Assembly (NCBI RefSeq): GCF_050870875.2
Contig: NZ_CP194041.2
Coordinates: 992,001 to 1,056,000 of the forward strand
Reading direction: 5' to 3'
Length of the DNA: 64,000 bases
Source: Agarivorans sp050870875
GTDB taxonomy: Bacteria > Pseudomonadota > Gammaproteobacteria > Enterobacterales > Celerinatantimonadaceae
The notes under the pieces are model-generated. The model was given only the letters and a program-made list of their open reading frames with translations. It was not told where the DNA came from and did not search any database. This document shows positions 8,548-16,825 of this stretch, in pieces (position 1 is the stretch's first letter; every line of letters starts with the position of its first letter). The position numbers and the translations under genes were made by a program.

Positions 8548-8615
8548 TAACGCCCGCAGCTGCGGGCGCCTTGTAGCGACGAAGGAGCGGAAAGGCGCTC
8601 CGGCAGACTGCGATT
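8548..8615 (-). repeat. attC-like recombination site, left site, interrupted by group II intron
   Basis: Read on the minus strand, this ends in GCGGGCGTTA, and its arm pairs with the start of the site (CGCAG, CTGC, GG, GCGCC) with single unpaired bases, the extrahelical-base pattern of integron attC sites. The outermost bases of the 5' arm (about 10,570-10,572) are separated from the rest by the intron at 8616-10,569. An apical hairpin (GGAGCG / CGCTCC) is also visible. It ends the cassette carrying the gene at 10,584-10,964. Confidence 0.65.
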
Positions 8616-10569
8616 GTGTACGCCCAGCATGGGCATGAACTAATGAGGTGAAAGTCCTCTGTAGGAAGGTCACCGTTTAATAACATTCTGATTATTAAAC
8701 GCTAACTACTAGCGAATGGCAAGGGCATTGCCGCGAGGGAATGTCTGAAGGAAGCCGGACGCCTTTTTATCTAAAGAGAGGGCGAGCTGATGAACAAGAA
8801 CATCATATGAGGCGTAGGCTGGAGGCGAGTTGGCACAAGACAACGAAGCCATGTGATCTAACGGCCACCGTAAATGATGCAGCAGTGCAGAGAAAGAGAA
8901 AGTGCATGTTCTACTTTTTATAAACAAAGAGTGGGGAGATCTGCTTAACAAGCGATCGTTTAACTCACTAGCTTGGCCGCTAGTTCAACAGGCCTGGCAC
9001 TTAATTCTCATCAACTTAAGTGAGCAAATACGATGAACAACGATAGCGCTATTTGGGGTAACTCAAACGGTGATTAAGCAGAAGTCAGCAGACGGCATAG
9101 TAGCCCAACGCCCATCGTAATGGTTGGGACACGGTGAAGGCCTGAACACTTAGAATAAAGGAGGAGCCTTGTTAAACTTGAACACCCATTCGCCGTCCGG
9201 CGTAGATGCGATTCAGCGTAATAACTCGCAGCCAACCTTTAGCCAACATCTATTCGAACATATGCTAACGCGGCAGAATATTCAGCTCGCGTGGCAAGGT
9301 GTTCGAGCCAATAAAGGGGCTGCTGGAGTGGATAACATGTCCATTGATGCATTTCCTTCTTGGGCAAAACTACACTGGAAGCAGGTTGCTGCTGCGCTGC
9401 GTAATGGCCAGTATCAGCCTAAACCGGTTCGCCGTGTGGAGATTGACAAACCCGATGGCGGTAAACGCCAACTGGGGATCCCAACGGTGCTAGACCGTGT
9501 TATTCAACAGGCCATAGCTCAAGTGCTTACGCCCATTTTTGACCCTAGTTTCTCAGCGAACAGCTTTGGATTTAGGCCAAACAAGAATGGGCAGCAAGCG
9601 GTGAAGCAAGTTCAAGGCATCATCAAGCAAGGCCGACGTTTTGCGGTTGATGTGGACTTATCTAAATTCTTTGACCGAGTTAACCATGATCTGCTCATGA
9701 GTCAGCTGGGAAATCGAGTTCAAGATAAACGGCTACTTACACTGATTGGAAAATACCTGAGAGCGGGTTTTATCCATAACCAGTGCTATCAGGAAAGTCG
9801 AGAAGGTGTACCGCAAGGGGGACCATTATCGCCCTTGCTGGCCAATATCATGCTCGATCCATTGGACAAAGAGCTGGAAAAGCGAGGGCACAAGTTTGCT
9901 CGTTACGCCGATGATTTTACCATTTTGCTGAGAAGTCAGCGTGCGGGTGAACGAGTGCTTACGAGCATTAGTAGCTTCTTGCAACGGCGCTTAAAACTTG
10001 TGGTTAATACAGCCAAAAGTCAGGTGGTTAAAACGGCGAAGAGTAAGTTCTTAGGGTTTACCTTTAAAGCGGGACGGCTGCAAATTCACGCCAAAACGTT
10101 ACACCGTTTTAAACAACAAATTAGGCGTCTAACAAACCGTAACTGGGGCGTGTCGATGGGCTATCAGCTATTTAAAGTAAGCCAATACTTGCGAGGATGG
10201 ATAAACTACTTTGGGATCGCGAATTGCTATCAACTGTGCGTAGATCTAGATCACTGGATAAGGCGCAGAGTGCGAATGGCCTACTGGCGACAGTGGCGAA
10301 AACCGAGAACCAAAGTAAGAAATCTGATGCGTAGAGGAGTACATGTTCAAGCCGCGGTAGCCTGTGGCATAACCAGTAAAGGCCCATGGAGAAGCTCGAA
10401 AACACCGGGGATCCAACAAGCATTATCGAATGCTTATTTAGCATCCCAAGGTCTATTTGCGCTTCGAGATGGATGGATTAAGCTTCACCATTCTAAGTGA
10501 AACGCCCTGTGCGGAGCCGCATGCAGGGTGTTGTGGGGGCTGGAGGCTAGATACCTCCGGCTACCCGAT
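8616..10569 (+). mobile_element. Group II intron with reverse transcriptase, inserted in attC
   Basis: The 5' end is GTGTACGCCC; about 550 bases of structured RNA precede the reverse transcriptase gene. After it comes a domain V-like hairpin (CCCTGTGCGGAGCCGCATGCAGGG, 10,505-10,528) and a domain VI-like hairpin, ending at about ACCCGAT. A second intron at 11,079-11,802 is nearly identical in its 5' and 3' parts, which defines both ends to within a few bases. Its orientation is opposite to the cassette genes and its insertion point is the outer arm of an attC, as described for group IIC-attC introns. Confidence 0.88.
9169..10500 (+). CDS. ltrA: Group II intron reverse transcriptase/maturase (class C type)
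   Basis: Intron-encoded protein needed for splicing and retrohoming of the host intron. Finger/palm motifs run from VDVDLSKFFDRVNHD through PQGGPLSPLL to the catalytic YADD at 246-249 (D248, D249). A maturase/thumb domain follows, with the C-terminal WIRRRVRMAYW and KGPWRSSKTP pattern seen in the thermophilic GsI-IIC enzyme. No HNH endonuclease domain is present, as usual for class C. Length is 443 residues. The start is TTG with a strong AAAGGAGG ahead. All catalytic motifs are intact, so the intron may be active. Confidence 0.93.
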   Translation: MLNLNTHSPSGVDAIQRNNSQPTFSQHLFEHMLTRQNIQLAWQGVRANKGAAGVDNMSIDAFPSWAKLHWKQVAAALRNGQYQPKPVRRVEIDKPDGGKRQLGIPTVLDRVIQQAIAQVLTPIFDPSFSANSFGFRPNKNGQQAVKQVQGIIKQGRRFAVDVDLSKFFDRVNHDLLMSQLGNRVQDKRLLTLIGKYLRAGFIHNQCYQESREGVPQGGPLSPLLANIMLDPLDKELEKRGHKFARYADDFTILLRSQRAGERVLTSISSFLQRRLKLVVNTAKSQVVKTAKSKFLGFTFKAGRLQIHAKTLHRFKQQIRRLTNRNWGVSMGYQLFKVSQYLRGWINYFGIANCYQLCVDLDHWIRRRVRMAYWRQWRKPRTKVRNLMRRGVHVQAAVACGITSKGPWRSSKTPGIQQALSNAYLASQGLFALRDGWIKLHHSK

Positions 10570-10583
10570 TAGCAGTAGATGCG

Positions 10584-10964
10584 CTACCTTGATTGAAGAT
10601 ACTCATCAACAGCCTTGATCGTTTGATTGGCATTTTTCTCATTAAGTAGTTCATTCAATTGAGACCAATTTTCATTTAGAAATGCACACTGCTGACCTAC
10701 AGATAAATTTGATTGCCCCCGCCAAGGTGGGGTTTTCCAGTCTTTAAAAAATGATACGCATCTAAGTCGTTCTTTATCGTGCTTTGACCCAATTTCAATA
10801 TCCAGCAAGCCACGATCATTAACAACGCGAATATAAATTTCTTTACCTACGTATTCTTTTATTGCGCCCATTCCTGAAGCTATTTCATTATCTAACGTCC
10901 ACTGATATTTCAAAATCAAAGGTTCGACAAACTCAGATATTACGCAATTTAACTTATCGAGCAT
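10584..10964 (-). CDS. Hypothetical integron cassette protein
   Basis: A 126-residue soluble protein with no recognised family. The start at 10,964 is chosen because GGAG precedes it by 5 bases and it lies 19 bases after the attC end GGGCGTTA, the usual cassette spacing; a longer frame to 11,099 would read through the attC and into the intron. The stop is only 15 bases before the next attC/intron. Charged residues, tryptophans and no signal peptide are seen. Such cassette proteins are often immunity or stress proteins, but nothing in the sequence shows a function. Confidence 0.65.
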   Translation of the reverse strand: MLDKLNCVISEFVEPLILKYQWTLDNEIASGMGAIKEYVGKEIYIRVVNDRGLLDIEIGSKHDKERLRCVSFFKDWKTPPWRGQSNLSVGQQCAFLNENWSQLNELLNEKNANQTIKAVDEYLQSR

Positions 10965-10982
10965 TCTGACTCCATGGACTGC

Positions 10983-11078
10983 TAACGCCCTAATAACTGG
11001 CGTGTAGGTTGGTATTATTTTTGCGCCTTTTCTTTTGCAAAAATGATGACAACCGCAATACGTCCAGTTGATTAGCTT
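10983..11078 (-). repeat. attC-like recombination site, middle site, interrupted by group II intron
   Basis: Long imperfect palindrome. The outer arm TAACGCCCTAATAACTGGCG (10,983-11,002) pairs with CGTCCAGTTGATTAGC (11,061-11,076) with two single unpaired bases. The inner arm GGTTGGTATTATTTTTGC pairs with GCAAAAATGATGACAACC around a loop. On the minus strand it ends in GGGCGTTA, just ahead of the next cassette gene. The intron at 11,079 interrupts the outermost bases of the 5' arm. Bulge pattern, size (about 100 bases) and position between two cassette genes all fit attC. Confidence 0.75.
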
Positions 11079-11802
11079 GTGTACGCCCAGCATGGGCATG
11101 AACTAATGAGGTGAAAGTCCTCTGTAGGAAGGTCACCGTTTAATAACACTTTGATTATTAAACGCTAACTACTAGCGAATGGCAAGGGCGTTACCGTGAG
11201 GGAATGTCTGAAGGAAGCCGGACGCAAATCTGCGAGCTGATGAACAAAAACATCATATGAGGCGTAGGCTGGAGGCGAGTTGGCACAAGACAACGAAGCC
11301 ATGTGATCTAACGGCCACCGTAAATGATGCAGCAGTGCAGAGAAAGAGAAAGTGCATGTTCTACTTCTTATAAACAAAGAGTGGGGAGATCTGCTTAACA
11401 GGCGATCGTTTAACTCACTAGCTTGGCCGCTAGTTCAACAGGCCCGGCACTTAAGCCTCATCAACTTAAGTGAGCAAACTCGATGAACAACGATAGCGCT
11501 AGTTGGGGCAACTCAATTGGTGATTAAGTAGAAGTCAGCAGACGGCATAGTAGCCCAACGCCCATCGTAATGGTTGGGACACGGTGAAGGCCTGAACCTG
11601 AAAATCAATGAGGAGCCTGTGCAGCTCATTGTCTCCGTATCCGACCGGACTGAGGAGTCATGGCGCAAAAACAGAAGCCATCATTGGAATGCAAAGGAGC
11701 TAATCGGCCGTTGTATTTTAACCGTTTTCAGGAAACGCCCTGTGCGGAGCCGCATGCAGGGTGTTGTGGGGGCTGGAGGTTAGATACCTCCGGCTACCCG
11801 AT
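11079..11802 (+). mobile_element. ORF-less group II intron inserted in attC
   Basis: Begins GTGTACGCCC and ends ACCCGAT like the intron at 8616, with about 520 bases of the 5' domain and the domain V/VI part (11,733-11,802) closely matching. The reverse transcriptase gene is missing. In its place are about 135 bases (11,596-11,730) that do not match the other copy. Scattered substitutions and loop-length changes in stems show it is a separate insertion rather than a recent duplicate. Splicing or mobility would need a protein supplied in trans. Confidence 0.8.
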
Positions 11803-11936
11803 TATGTTTCTTTGTTACGTTCATTAATTTTTTTTGCCATTTTATCCATATATGCCATCATTTCTTGATAACCACGAAACAACTCTTCTGGCATTATTTT
11901 TTCAAACTCTTTATCTGACAGGCTATGGTAATACTC
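11802..11936 (-). pseudogene. C-terminal fragment of cassette gene split by ISAs1
   Basis: The reverse strand encodes HSLSDKEF, MPEELFRGYQ and MAKKINERNKET followed by TAA, in frame with the N-terminal part at 13,132-13,423 once the insertion element and one copy of the 10-base target duplication are removed. The stop codon abuts the group II intron end. Confidence 0.85.
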
Positions 11937-13131
11937 CAGGGCGGGATCGCACTTTGTTAACAGATATGATCTAATACCTCTAAACCCTAAGATACATAGT
12001 TATTTTGAACATAATTGAACATTTATCAGTCGTCGAGGATACTCGATCTGACATCAATCAAAAGCATGACCTTATTGACGTGATTTTCCTTGTTATCAGT
12101 GCTATCGCATCAGGATGTGAAGGCTGGCAAGACATTGAATATTATGGAGAAGAGAAGTTGGGTTGGCTGAGGAAATATAGACCATTTGAACACGGGATCC
12201 CACGACGACACACGATAGCACGCATTTTGCGTTCTGTTGTCGCGGAGTCTTTGCTTGAGGCATTAGCTCTGTGGATTAACGAGCAGCGAACGAGTCAAAA
12301 CAGAGCCATCATCGCATTTGACGGAAAAGTACTGCGTGGCTCGTACCGAAATAACAAGAAAACAGCATTACAATTGGTTACAGCCTATGATACTGAACGA
12401 GGTCTCGTTCTGAGTCAGAAACCGACAGCGAACAAGAACGGCGAGATTAGCGTTGTGCGCCAAATGCTTGATGTTATTAACGTAAAAGGCAGTGTTGTCA
12501 CCGTTGATGCTCTACATTGTCAGCGCGATACACTAGAGAAAATCGCAGAAAAGAAGGCTCATGTTGTCGTTCAAGTAAAAAACAACCAACCAAAGTTGAG
12601 AGCGGCTGTTGTTGAGCAGTTTCAAGCCGTCTTTGATGCTGGTAAAGAGAAGGTCGTCACTGAAATTAAAGAAAAACACCATGGTCGTAGCGAAGAGCGA
12701 TACGTCTTTCAACTAAAGGCCAAGTTGCCCGAAGAGTTAGCAAAGAAATGGCCAACGGTAAGAAGCATCATAGCAGTGGAACGCCACCGCGTGATAAATG
12801 GGAAAGGCACTGTAGATACCTCGTATTACATAAGCTCAATGTCACCGAATCACAAATTGTTAGGCCACTATATTCGTCAGCATTGGCGAATTGAAAACAG
12901 CCAGCATTACGTATTAGATGTTGTTTTTAAAGAGGATAACTCTCGCATTACTTTAGACGGAGCGGTGGAAAACATAGCTCTATTTAGACGTTTTGTGATG
13001 AACATGCTCAAACAATGCGATTGTGGAGCGCCAAGTCACAAAGTGAAGTTGAAGAAAGCGGGATGGAGCGACGATTATCGGGCACGAGTCTTCTTTGGGT
13101 TATAAATCCATAAAAGTATGCTCCCGCCCTG
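11937..13131 (+). mobile_element. ISAs1-family insertion sequence, copy 1
   Basis: 1195-bp element with terminal inverted repeats beginning CAGGGCGGGA on both ends and a perfect 10-base target duplication GGTAATACTC (11,927-11,936 and 13,132-13,141). Same length as the copy at 21,163-22,357. It is inserted in a cassette gene. Confidence 0.95.
12005..13105 (+). CDS. ISAs1-family transposase
   Basis: DDE transposase of 366 residues filling copy 1 of the element. It has the ISAs1 layout: N-terminal region with LIDVIFLVISAIASG, then IAFDGKVLRGS and VVTVDALHCQ carrying the catalytic aspartates, and HWRIENSQHYVLD with the late glutamate region. Translation probably begins at the TTG (MNIIEHL). It differs from the product of copy 2 by one residue (K versus T in VINGKGTVD). 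Intact and probably active. Confidence 0.95.
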   Translation: MNIIEHLSVVEDTRSDINQKHDLIDVIFLVISAIASGCEGWQDIEYYGEEKLGWLRKYRPFEHGIPRRHTIARILRSVVAESLLEALALWINEQRTSQNRAIIAFDGKVLRGSYRNNKKTALQLVTAYDTERGLVLSQKPTANKNGEISVVRQMLDVINVKGSVVTVDALHCQRDTLEKIAEKKAHVVVQVKNNQPKLRAAVVEQFQAVFDAGKEKVVTEIKEKHHGRSEERYVFQLKAKLPEELAKKWPTVRSIIAVERHRVINGKGTVDTSYYISSMSPNHKLLGHYIRQHWRIENSQHYVLDVVFKEDNSRITLDGAVENIALFRRFVMNMLKQCDCGAPSHKVKLKKAGWSDDYRARVFFGL

Positions 13132-13423
13132 GGTAATACTCGAAGTATTCTAGGAATGAAACATTTATTGCATTTAGCAGTTCATTCTTGCTTCGGCAAA
13201 ATAATGAATTTACCCAATTAAAGCAACTTTTTGCTTCGTCAAGTTTTCTGTCTTTGCAAAGACCTTCAGCTAATCTTTGAAGGTACCCCATATCAATATG
13301 CAACAAACCTTCATTGTCTTCGACATCTTCTTTTAATTGTGGGTATCGAATGACTAGTTGTTCATAGAATTCTTCAATTATTTTTTTATCACTTACTGAT
13401 TCATCCCACTCAGGATAGCTCAT
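13132..13423 (-). pseudogene. N-terminal fragment of cassette gene split by ISAs1
   Basis: Starts MSYPEWDESVSDKK with ribosome-binding site AGGAG and reads 97 residues (to FLEYFEYY) before the insertion. Joining it to the fragment at 11,802-11,936 restores a 138-residue frame. The small acidic protein resembles uncharacterised proteins found in cassette arrays and effector/immunity islands; no function is proposed. The frame currently continues a few codons into the element and stops at about 13,100. The start is 19 bases after GCGTTATG, the end of an attC-like palindrome. Confidence 0.8.
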
Positions 13424-13441
13424 GAATTACTCCTAGAAACA

Positions 13442-13479
13442 TAACGCTAAGTAGGTCGCACGTGCGGCCTATCCCGTTC
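13442..13479 (-). repeat. Short attC-like palindrome upstream of the split cassette gene
   Basis: TAACGC at the left end and CCGTT at the right frame the inner palindrome TAGGTCGCAC/GTGCGGCCTA, which pairs with one G-T wobble. On the minus strand it ends CTTAGCGTTATG just before the cassette gene. It is shorter than a standard attC, so it could be a truncated site or a chance palindrome. Confidence 0.4.
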
Positions 13480-13663
13480 AATGAGCGCGCGGCCTATCAC
13501 AAAAAACATGACCTTCATCACATTCGCTCATCAATTAGTGATTTGATATTAACCCATTGTCTACCATAGTTTTTTACTCGGCATCAATCAATCGTCGATC
13601 CATTTCTTTCATTGATTGCTTTGACAAATGACGCAAACAAAACCAGAAACACTGTGCAAATAC

Positions 13664-14985
13664 GGCTCTTCACCGAATGTAGTGGAAACACTTTCAACAA
13701 ACATTAATGAGCGAGATAATAAGTAAACGTTCATGAATACCTCGCGACCATGCAAGACACGACGCTTTATCAATCCATTCTTGGATTAACTCATCCTTGG
13801 GCTGTTTCATCTGTTGAACTCAATGAGTCAACCCAAACCATCACCGTACGCGTTGACTATGACCGAGCTTCATTAACGGCTTGCCCCTCTTGCGGTAAGG
13901 CTGTTCGTCGACACGATACTCGGCGGCGGGTTTGGCGACATTTAGATACCTGTCAGTTTGAAACACGTATTGAGGCTGAAGTCCCTCGAGCTGATTGCCC
14001 AGAGCATGGAGTGCAAACACTTCAAGTGCCTTGGGCGACAAGTAACAGTCGCTACACAGAGCTGTTTGAGGCTCGCGTTATAGAGATGCTTAAAGTCAGT
14101 TCCTTATACGCGGTGAGTAAAACCTATCGGCTTAGCTGGGGAGCCATCGACCGTATTATGGCACGAGCCGTTCAACGCGGTCTGACAGCCAGAACCACCA
14201 TCAACTACCAAGACCTGTTGGTCGATGAAACGGCATTTAAGAAAGGCCATGACTATGTCACGGTATTATCCAATCGTGATGGTCAGGTGATATCGGTTGA
14301 AGACGGTCGAACAGGCCTGAGCTTATCAGCTTGCTTTAAGGCATTGCCCCCTGAGTCAACAATGGTTACACGTTCCATATCGATGGACATGAGCAGAGCA
14401 TATATAAACGCAGCATATGACTACTTCGGTGAGCGGGCTAAGCAAATGATAGCCATAGACCATTTTCATATCGCAAAGGCGCTCACTAAAGCGGTGAATG
14501 AAGTGAGAAAAAGCGAACTCATGGCGTTGCCCCAGCATTTAAAAAGAGAGTGCCACCAAACACGGTATGGATGGTTAAAACGAAACAGCCACCTACATGG
14601 GACATTGAGAGAAAGAGTGAATGCGCTGGCCAAAATGATGCAAAATACTGGCTTGAGCTGGATATTCAAAGAGCAAGCAAGAGCCATTTGGTATGGCGAT
14701 GCAGCTAACGCCAAAGCGGCTTGGAATGATTGGTTGGCACTCATAAAGGTCAGTCAAATCAGGCCGATGATGACAGCAGCAGAAACCGTGAAAACGCACT
14801 TAAAGGGCATCATCAATGCGATGCGTTATAAGGTATCAAATGGCTTAGCGGAAGCGATAAATGGAAACATTCAGCGCCTAAAAATACGTTCGATGGGTTT
14901 TAGAAATAAAGAACGCTTTAAGCGAGCTATTTTATTTCACTTTGGAGGGCTTGATATGACTTTCCACCAAGAACGGTGAAGAGCC
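13664..14985 (+). mobile_element. ISL3-family insertion sequence
   Basis: 1322-bp element with inverted repeats starting GGCTCTTCACCG at both ends and a perfect 8-base target duplication GCAAATAC (13,656-13,663 and 14,986-14,993). The 8-base duplication is characteristic of the ISL3 family. It contains one transposase gene and appears complete. Confidence 0.95.
13750..14979 (+). CDS. ISL3-family transposase
   Basis: 409-residue DDE transposase. The N-terminal zinc-finger-like region (ACPSCGKAV and DCPEHGVQT) binds the ends, and the core has DETAFKKGHDY and SMDMSRAYINA, followed by IDHFHIAKA. The stop is 6 bases from the right end of the element. No frameshift is seen, so it should be functional. 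Confidence 0.95.
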   Translation: MQDTTLYQSILGLTHPWAVSSVELNESTQTITVRVDYDRASLTACPSCGKAVRRHDTRRRVWRHLDTCQFETRIEAEVPRADCPEHGVQTLQVPWATSNSRYTELFEARVIEMLKVSSLYAVSKTYRLSWGAIDRIMARAVQRGLTARTTINYQDLLVDETAFKKGHDYVTVLSNRDGQVISVEDGRTGLSLSACFKALPPESTMVTRSISMDMSRAYINAAYDYFGERAKQMIAIDHFHIAKALTKAVNEVRKSELMALPQHLKRECHQTRYGWLKRNSHLHGTLRERVNALAKMMQNTGLSWIFKEQARAIWYGDAANAKAAWNDWLALIKVSQIRPMMTAAETVKTHLKGIINAMRYKVSNGLAEAINGNIQRLKIRSMGFRNKERFKRAILFHFGGLDMTFHQER

Positions 14986-15481
14986 GCAAATACACAGTTA
15001 AAAAGTGCGCAAACCTTGGAAGCTCAACTAATTCAAAATTTTCTCGTTAACAACTAGTAAAGTCGAGATTCAAAACCATTAGTTTTGCTATGGCAAGAGC
15101 CTCGTGTGACAGTGGTGTTCCAAGGAGGGGGTAACTCACTTTGGGGCAAAAACGATTTAGCACAAAAAAGGTCGGTTAATCGCTGCTGCTTCTCATTCTT
15201 CCTGCTGATTGCTGACTCAGCCATAAGTTTCATGAATCGTTATCACCTTGGGTGAAAGCGGTGAAGAATCAAGCAAAAGCCCCATCATCAACGAGTGCTT
15301 AAGGGCTACAAGCATTCACGCAGATTTTCTCTTAAGCTGGGTTGCTGTTATTGCGACTGACCCAATAGGCGTGACTGAATCAATGCATTGCTCAGAGTAA
15401 TTAGAGGGCGGTTTTTTCCTGTCTATTTTTATGCGGTTTAGGGGATTTGAATTTCGCTTCAGCGTTTAAGTATTGTTTGAG
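14986..15481. other. Intergenic region right of ISL3
   Basis: No gene with recognisable content on either strand. It starts with the target duplication of the ISL3 element and continues to the end of the outer-membrane protein gene. Confidence 0.4.
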
Positions 15482-16534
15482 CTAAAAGCGCTTGCCGATA
15501 CTTAGGCGTAATAAATCTGCGTCGTCTTGGTGGCCTTGATAATCCATCACCCGGCTAAGGCTGAGACCAAAGTAGCCCGAATCAAAAAAATGCCAAGCAG
15601 GGAAGTAGTTCACGCCAAAGCTAATTATGCCTTTCAAGTCGTAAGCGCTGCGGTGTTCTATTTTGTCTTGCGCGAGGTAGCCGCCCGCCCCAATTCGCCC
15701 TTCGAAATGACTCCCGAGCGGGACTATTTTCCAAAGCTGACTGGTAAAGCCGCGTCGACTGCTGGCCCCGTTGTTACCGCCTTCATTGATATAAGCCAAG
15801 GATAAGGCAAGATGATGATTAAAGTGTTTTGCCATATCGATACTGTAACCAATGGTGGTGGTTGGTCCGCCATGGTTAATTTTGGTGTTAACCAGAGATA
15901 TCGACAAATCGTTGAGCCACGCGGAAGAGGCTGGTCTGCTTTGGTGATTTGCGTTATCTATATCAAAGCCCAAACCAATCAGCAAGGAATTGCTATGCGG
16001 GCGATTTGGCACCAAGTAACTATTAAGTTGCAAACGAAGTTGGGCGCTTTGGCTTAAATAGGAAAGTGGATAGATAACGCTAAGGGTGCTCATTGCACCG
16101 AGTCGTTTTTCGTTTAGTTCAAGGCCTGAGTGATCAACGGTGGTATTAAAGGACATGTAAGGGCCTGCACCGATCTCGAAGCGGAAGCTATCTGTTGGAA
16201 CGTAGATGTAGCTGACATGAGTTGAAAAACCATCTCGGTGGTGATTATAGGCGTGGCCTTCGTTGGCATGAACGAAATCGACTCGCCAACTTTGAGCAAA
16301 GTGCTGGGCGAAGCGAATATCAAAGGAACGGAAGTGCTGTTTTTTTTGCTCGTCGGTCACGTCATCCTCTAGGTAGGTGATACCACTGCCACCTGCCAGT
16401 GAAAAGTAGCTCTCTGTGCTGTGGGCGCTTCGTGTTTTTGCGGTGAGGGGCAATGAGCACAGCATGAGCCACAGGCTTATCATGAGTGGCTTGCTGGTTA
16501 ACAGTTGAACAATGGCGTGGCTAGATAAAATCAT
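15482..16534 (-). CDS. Predicted outer-membrane beta-barrel protein with internal duplication
   Basis: 350 residues with an N-terminal hydrophobic signal (about 1-32, ending SLPLTA), alternating hydrophobic/polar strands throughout, and a terminal aromatic (RLSIGKRF), all typical of outer-membrane barrels. The two halves are related: FVHANEG, RDGFSTHVSY and FRFEIGAGPYM in the first correspond to AYINEGG, RRGFTSQLWK and FEGRIGAGGYL in the second, spaced alike. Each half could be an eight-stranded barrel of the PagL/OmpW size, or they form one larger barrel. No enzyme motif is recognised, so the role is unknown. The gene is monocistronic. Confidence 0.6.
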   Translation of the reverse strand: MILSSHAIVQLLTSKPLMISLWLMLCSLPLTAKTRSAHSTESYFSLAGGSGITYLEDDVTDEQKKQHFRSFDIRFAQHFAQSWRVDFVHANEGHAYNHHRDGFSTHVSYIYVPTDSFRFEIGAGPYMSFNTTVDHSGLELNEKRLGAMSTLSVIYPLSYLSQSAQLRLQLNSYLVPNRPHSNSLLIGLGFDIDNANHQSRPASSAWLNDLSISLVNTKINHGGPTTTIGYSIDMAKHFNHHLALSLAYINEGGNNGASSRRGFTSQLWKIVPLGSHFEGRIGAGGYLAQDKIEHRSAYDLKGIISFGVNYFPAWHFFDSGYFGLSLSRVMDYQGHQDDADLLRLSIGKRF

Positions 16535-16551
16535 GGATCATTTTTGTTAGT

Positions 16552-16570
16552 GTTTTAATTTAATTAAAAC
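16552..16570. promoter_or_regulatory. Palindrome upstream of the barrel gene (operator candidate)
   Basis: GTTTTAAT and ATTAAAAC form a perfect inverted repeat with a 3-base centre, 18 bases before the barrel start codon. Size and place fit a repressor operator, but no regulator is known. Confidence 0.35.
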
Positions 16571-16825
16571 AGCCGCTTGGCTACTATTAGACTGAAATTC
16601 AGCTTAGCTTTAATTTGATGCTTTTGTCACTGAAGAAATTAAAGATGAGTTACTTTTCACTGTGCTCGGCCGATGCGGGTAGTGACGGTTTGGTGCATCA
16701 TTAGCGGTGATGTTGTGTCGTGCGGTTTTAGTTCTAGAGGGTCAGTTTACGAATGGCGCAGACTGACCCACTTTATGCATCTAAGGTTTACTGGGGCTCA
16801 TTTAGCGCTGATTTCACCACGACTC

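Noticed and set aside
8709..8951. Minus-strand open frame of 80 codons in the first intron (and the similar one at 11,165-11,377 in the second)
   Set aside because: It is antisense to structured intron RNA and is open in both introns only because they are homologous.
11574..11783. Plus-strand 69-codon frame inside the short intron
   Set aside because: It runs through domain V and has no recognised motif; likely not translated.
15527..16057. Plus-strand frames opposite the outer-membrane protein gene
   Set aside because: Shadows of the minus-strand gene without family motifs or ribosome-binding sites.
16739..16769. Perfect 8-base inverted repeat GGGTCAGT/ACTGACCC as terminator of map
   Set aside because: Long 15-base loop and no T-run on either strand.
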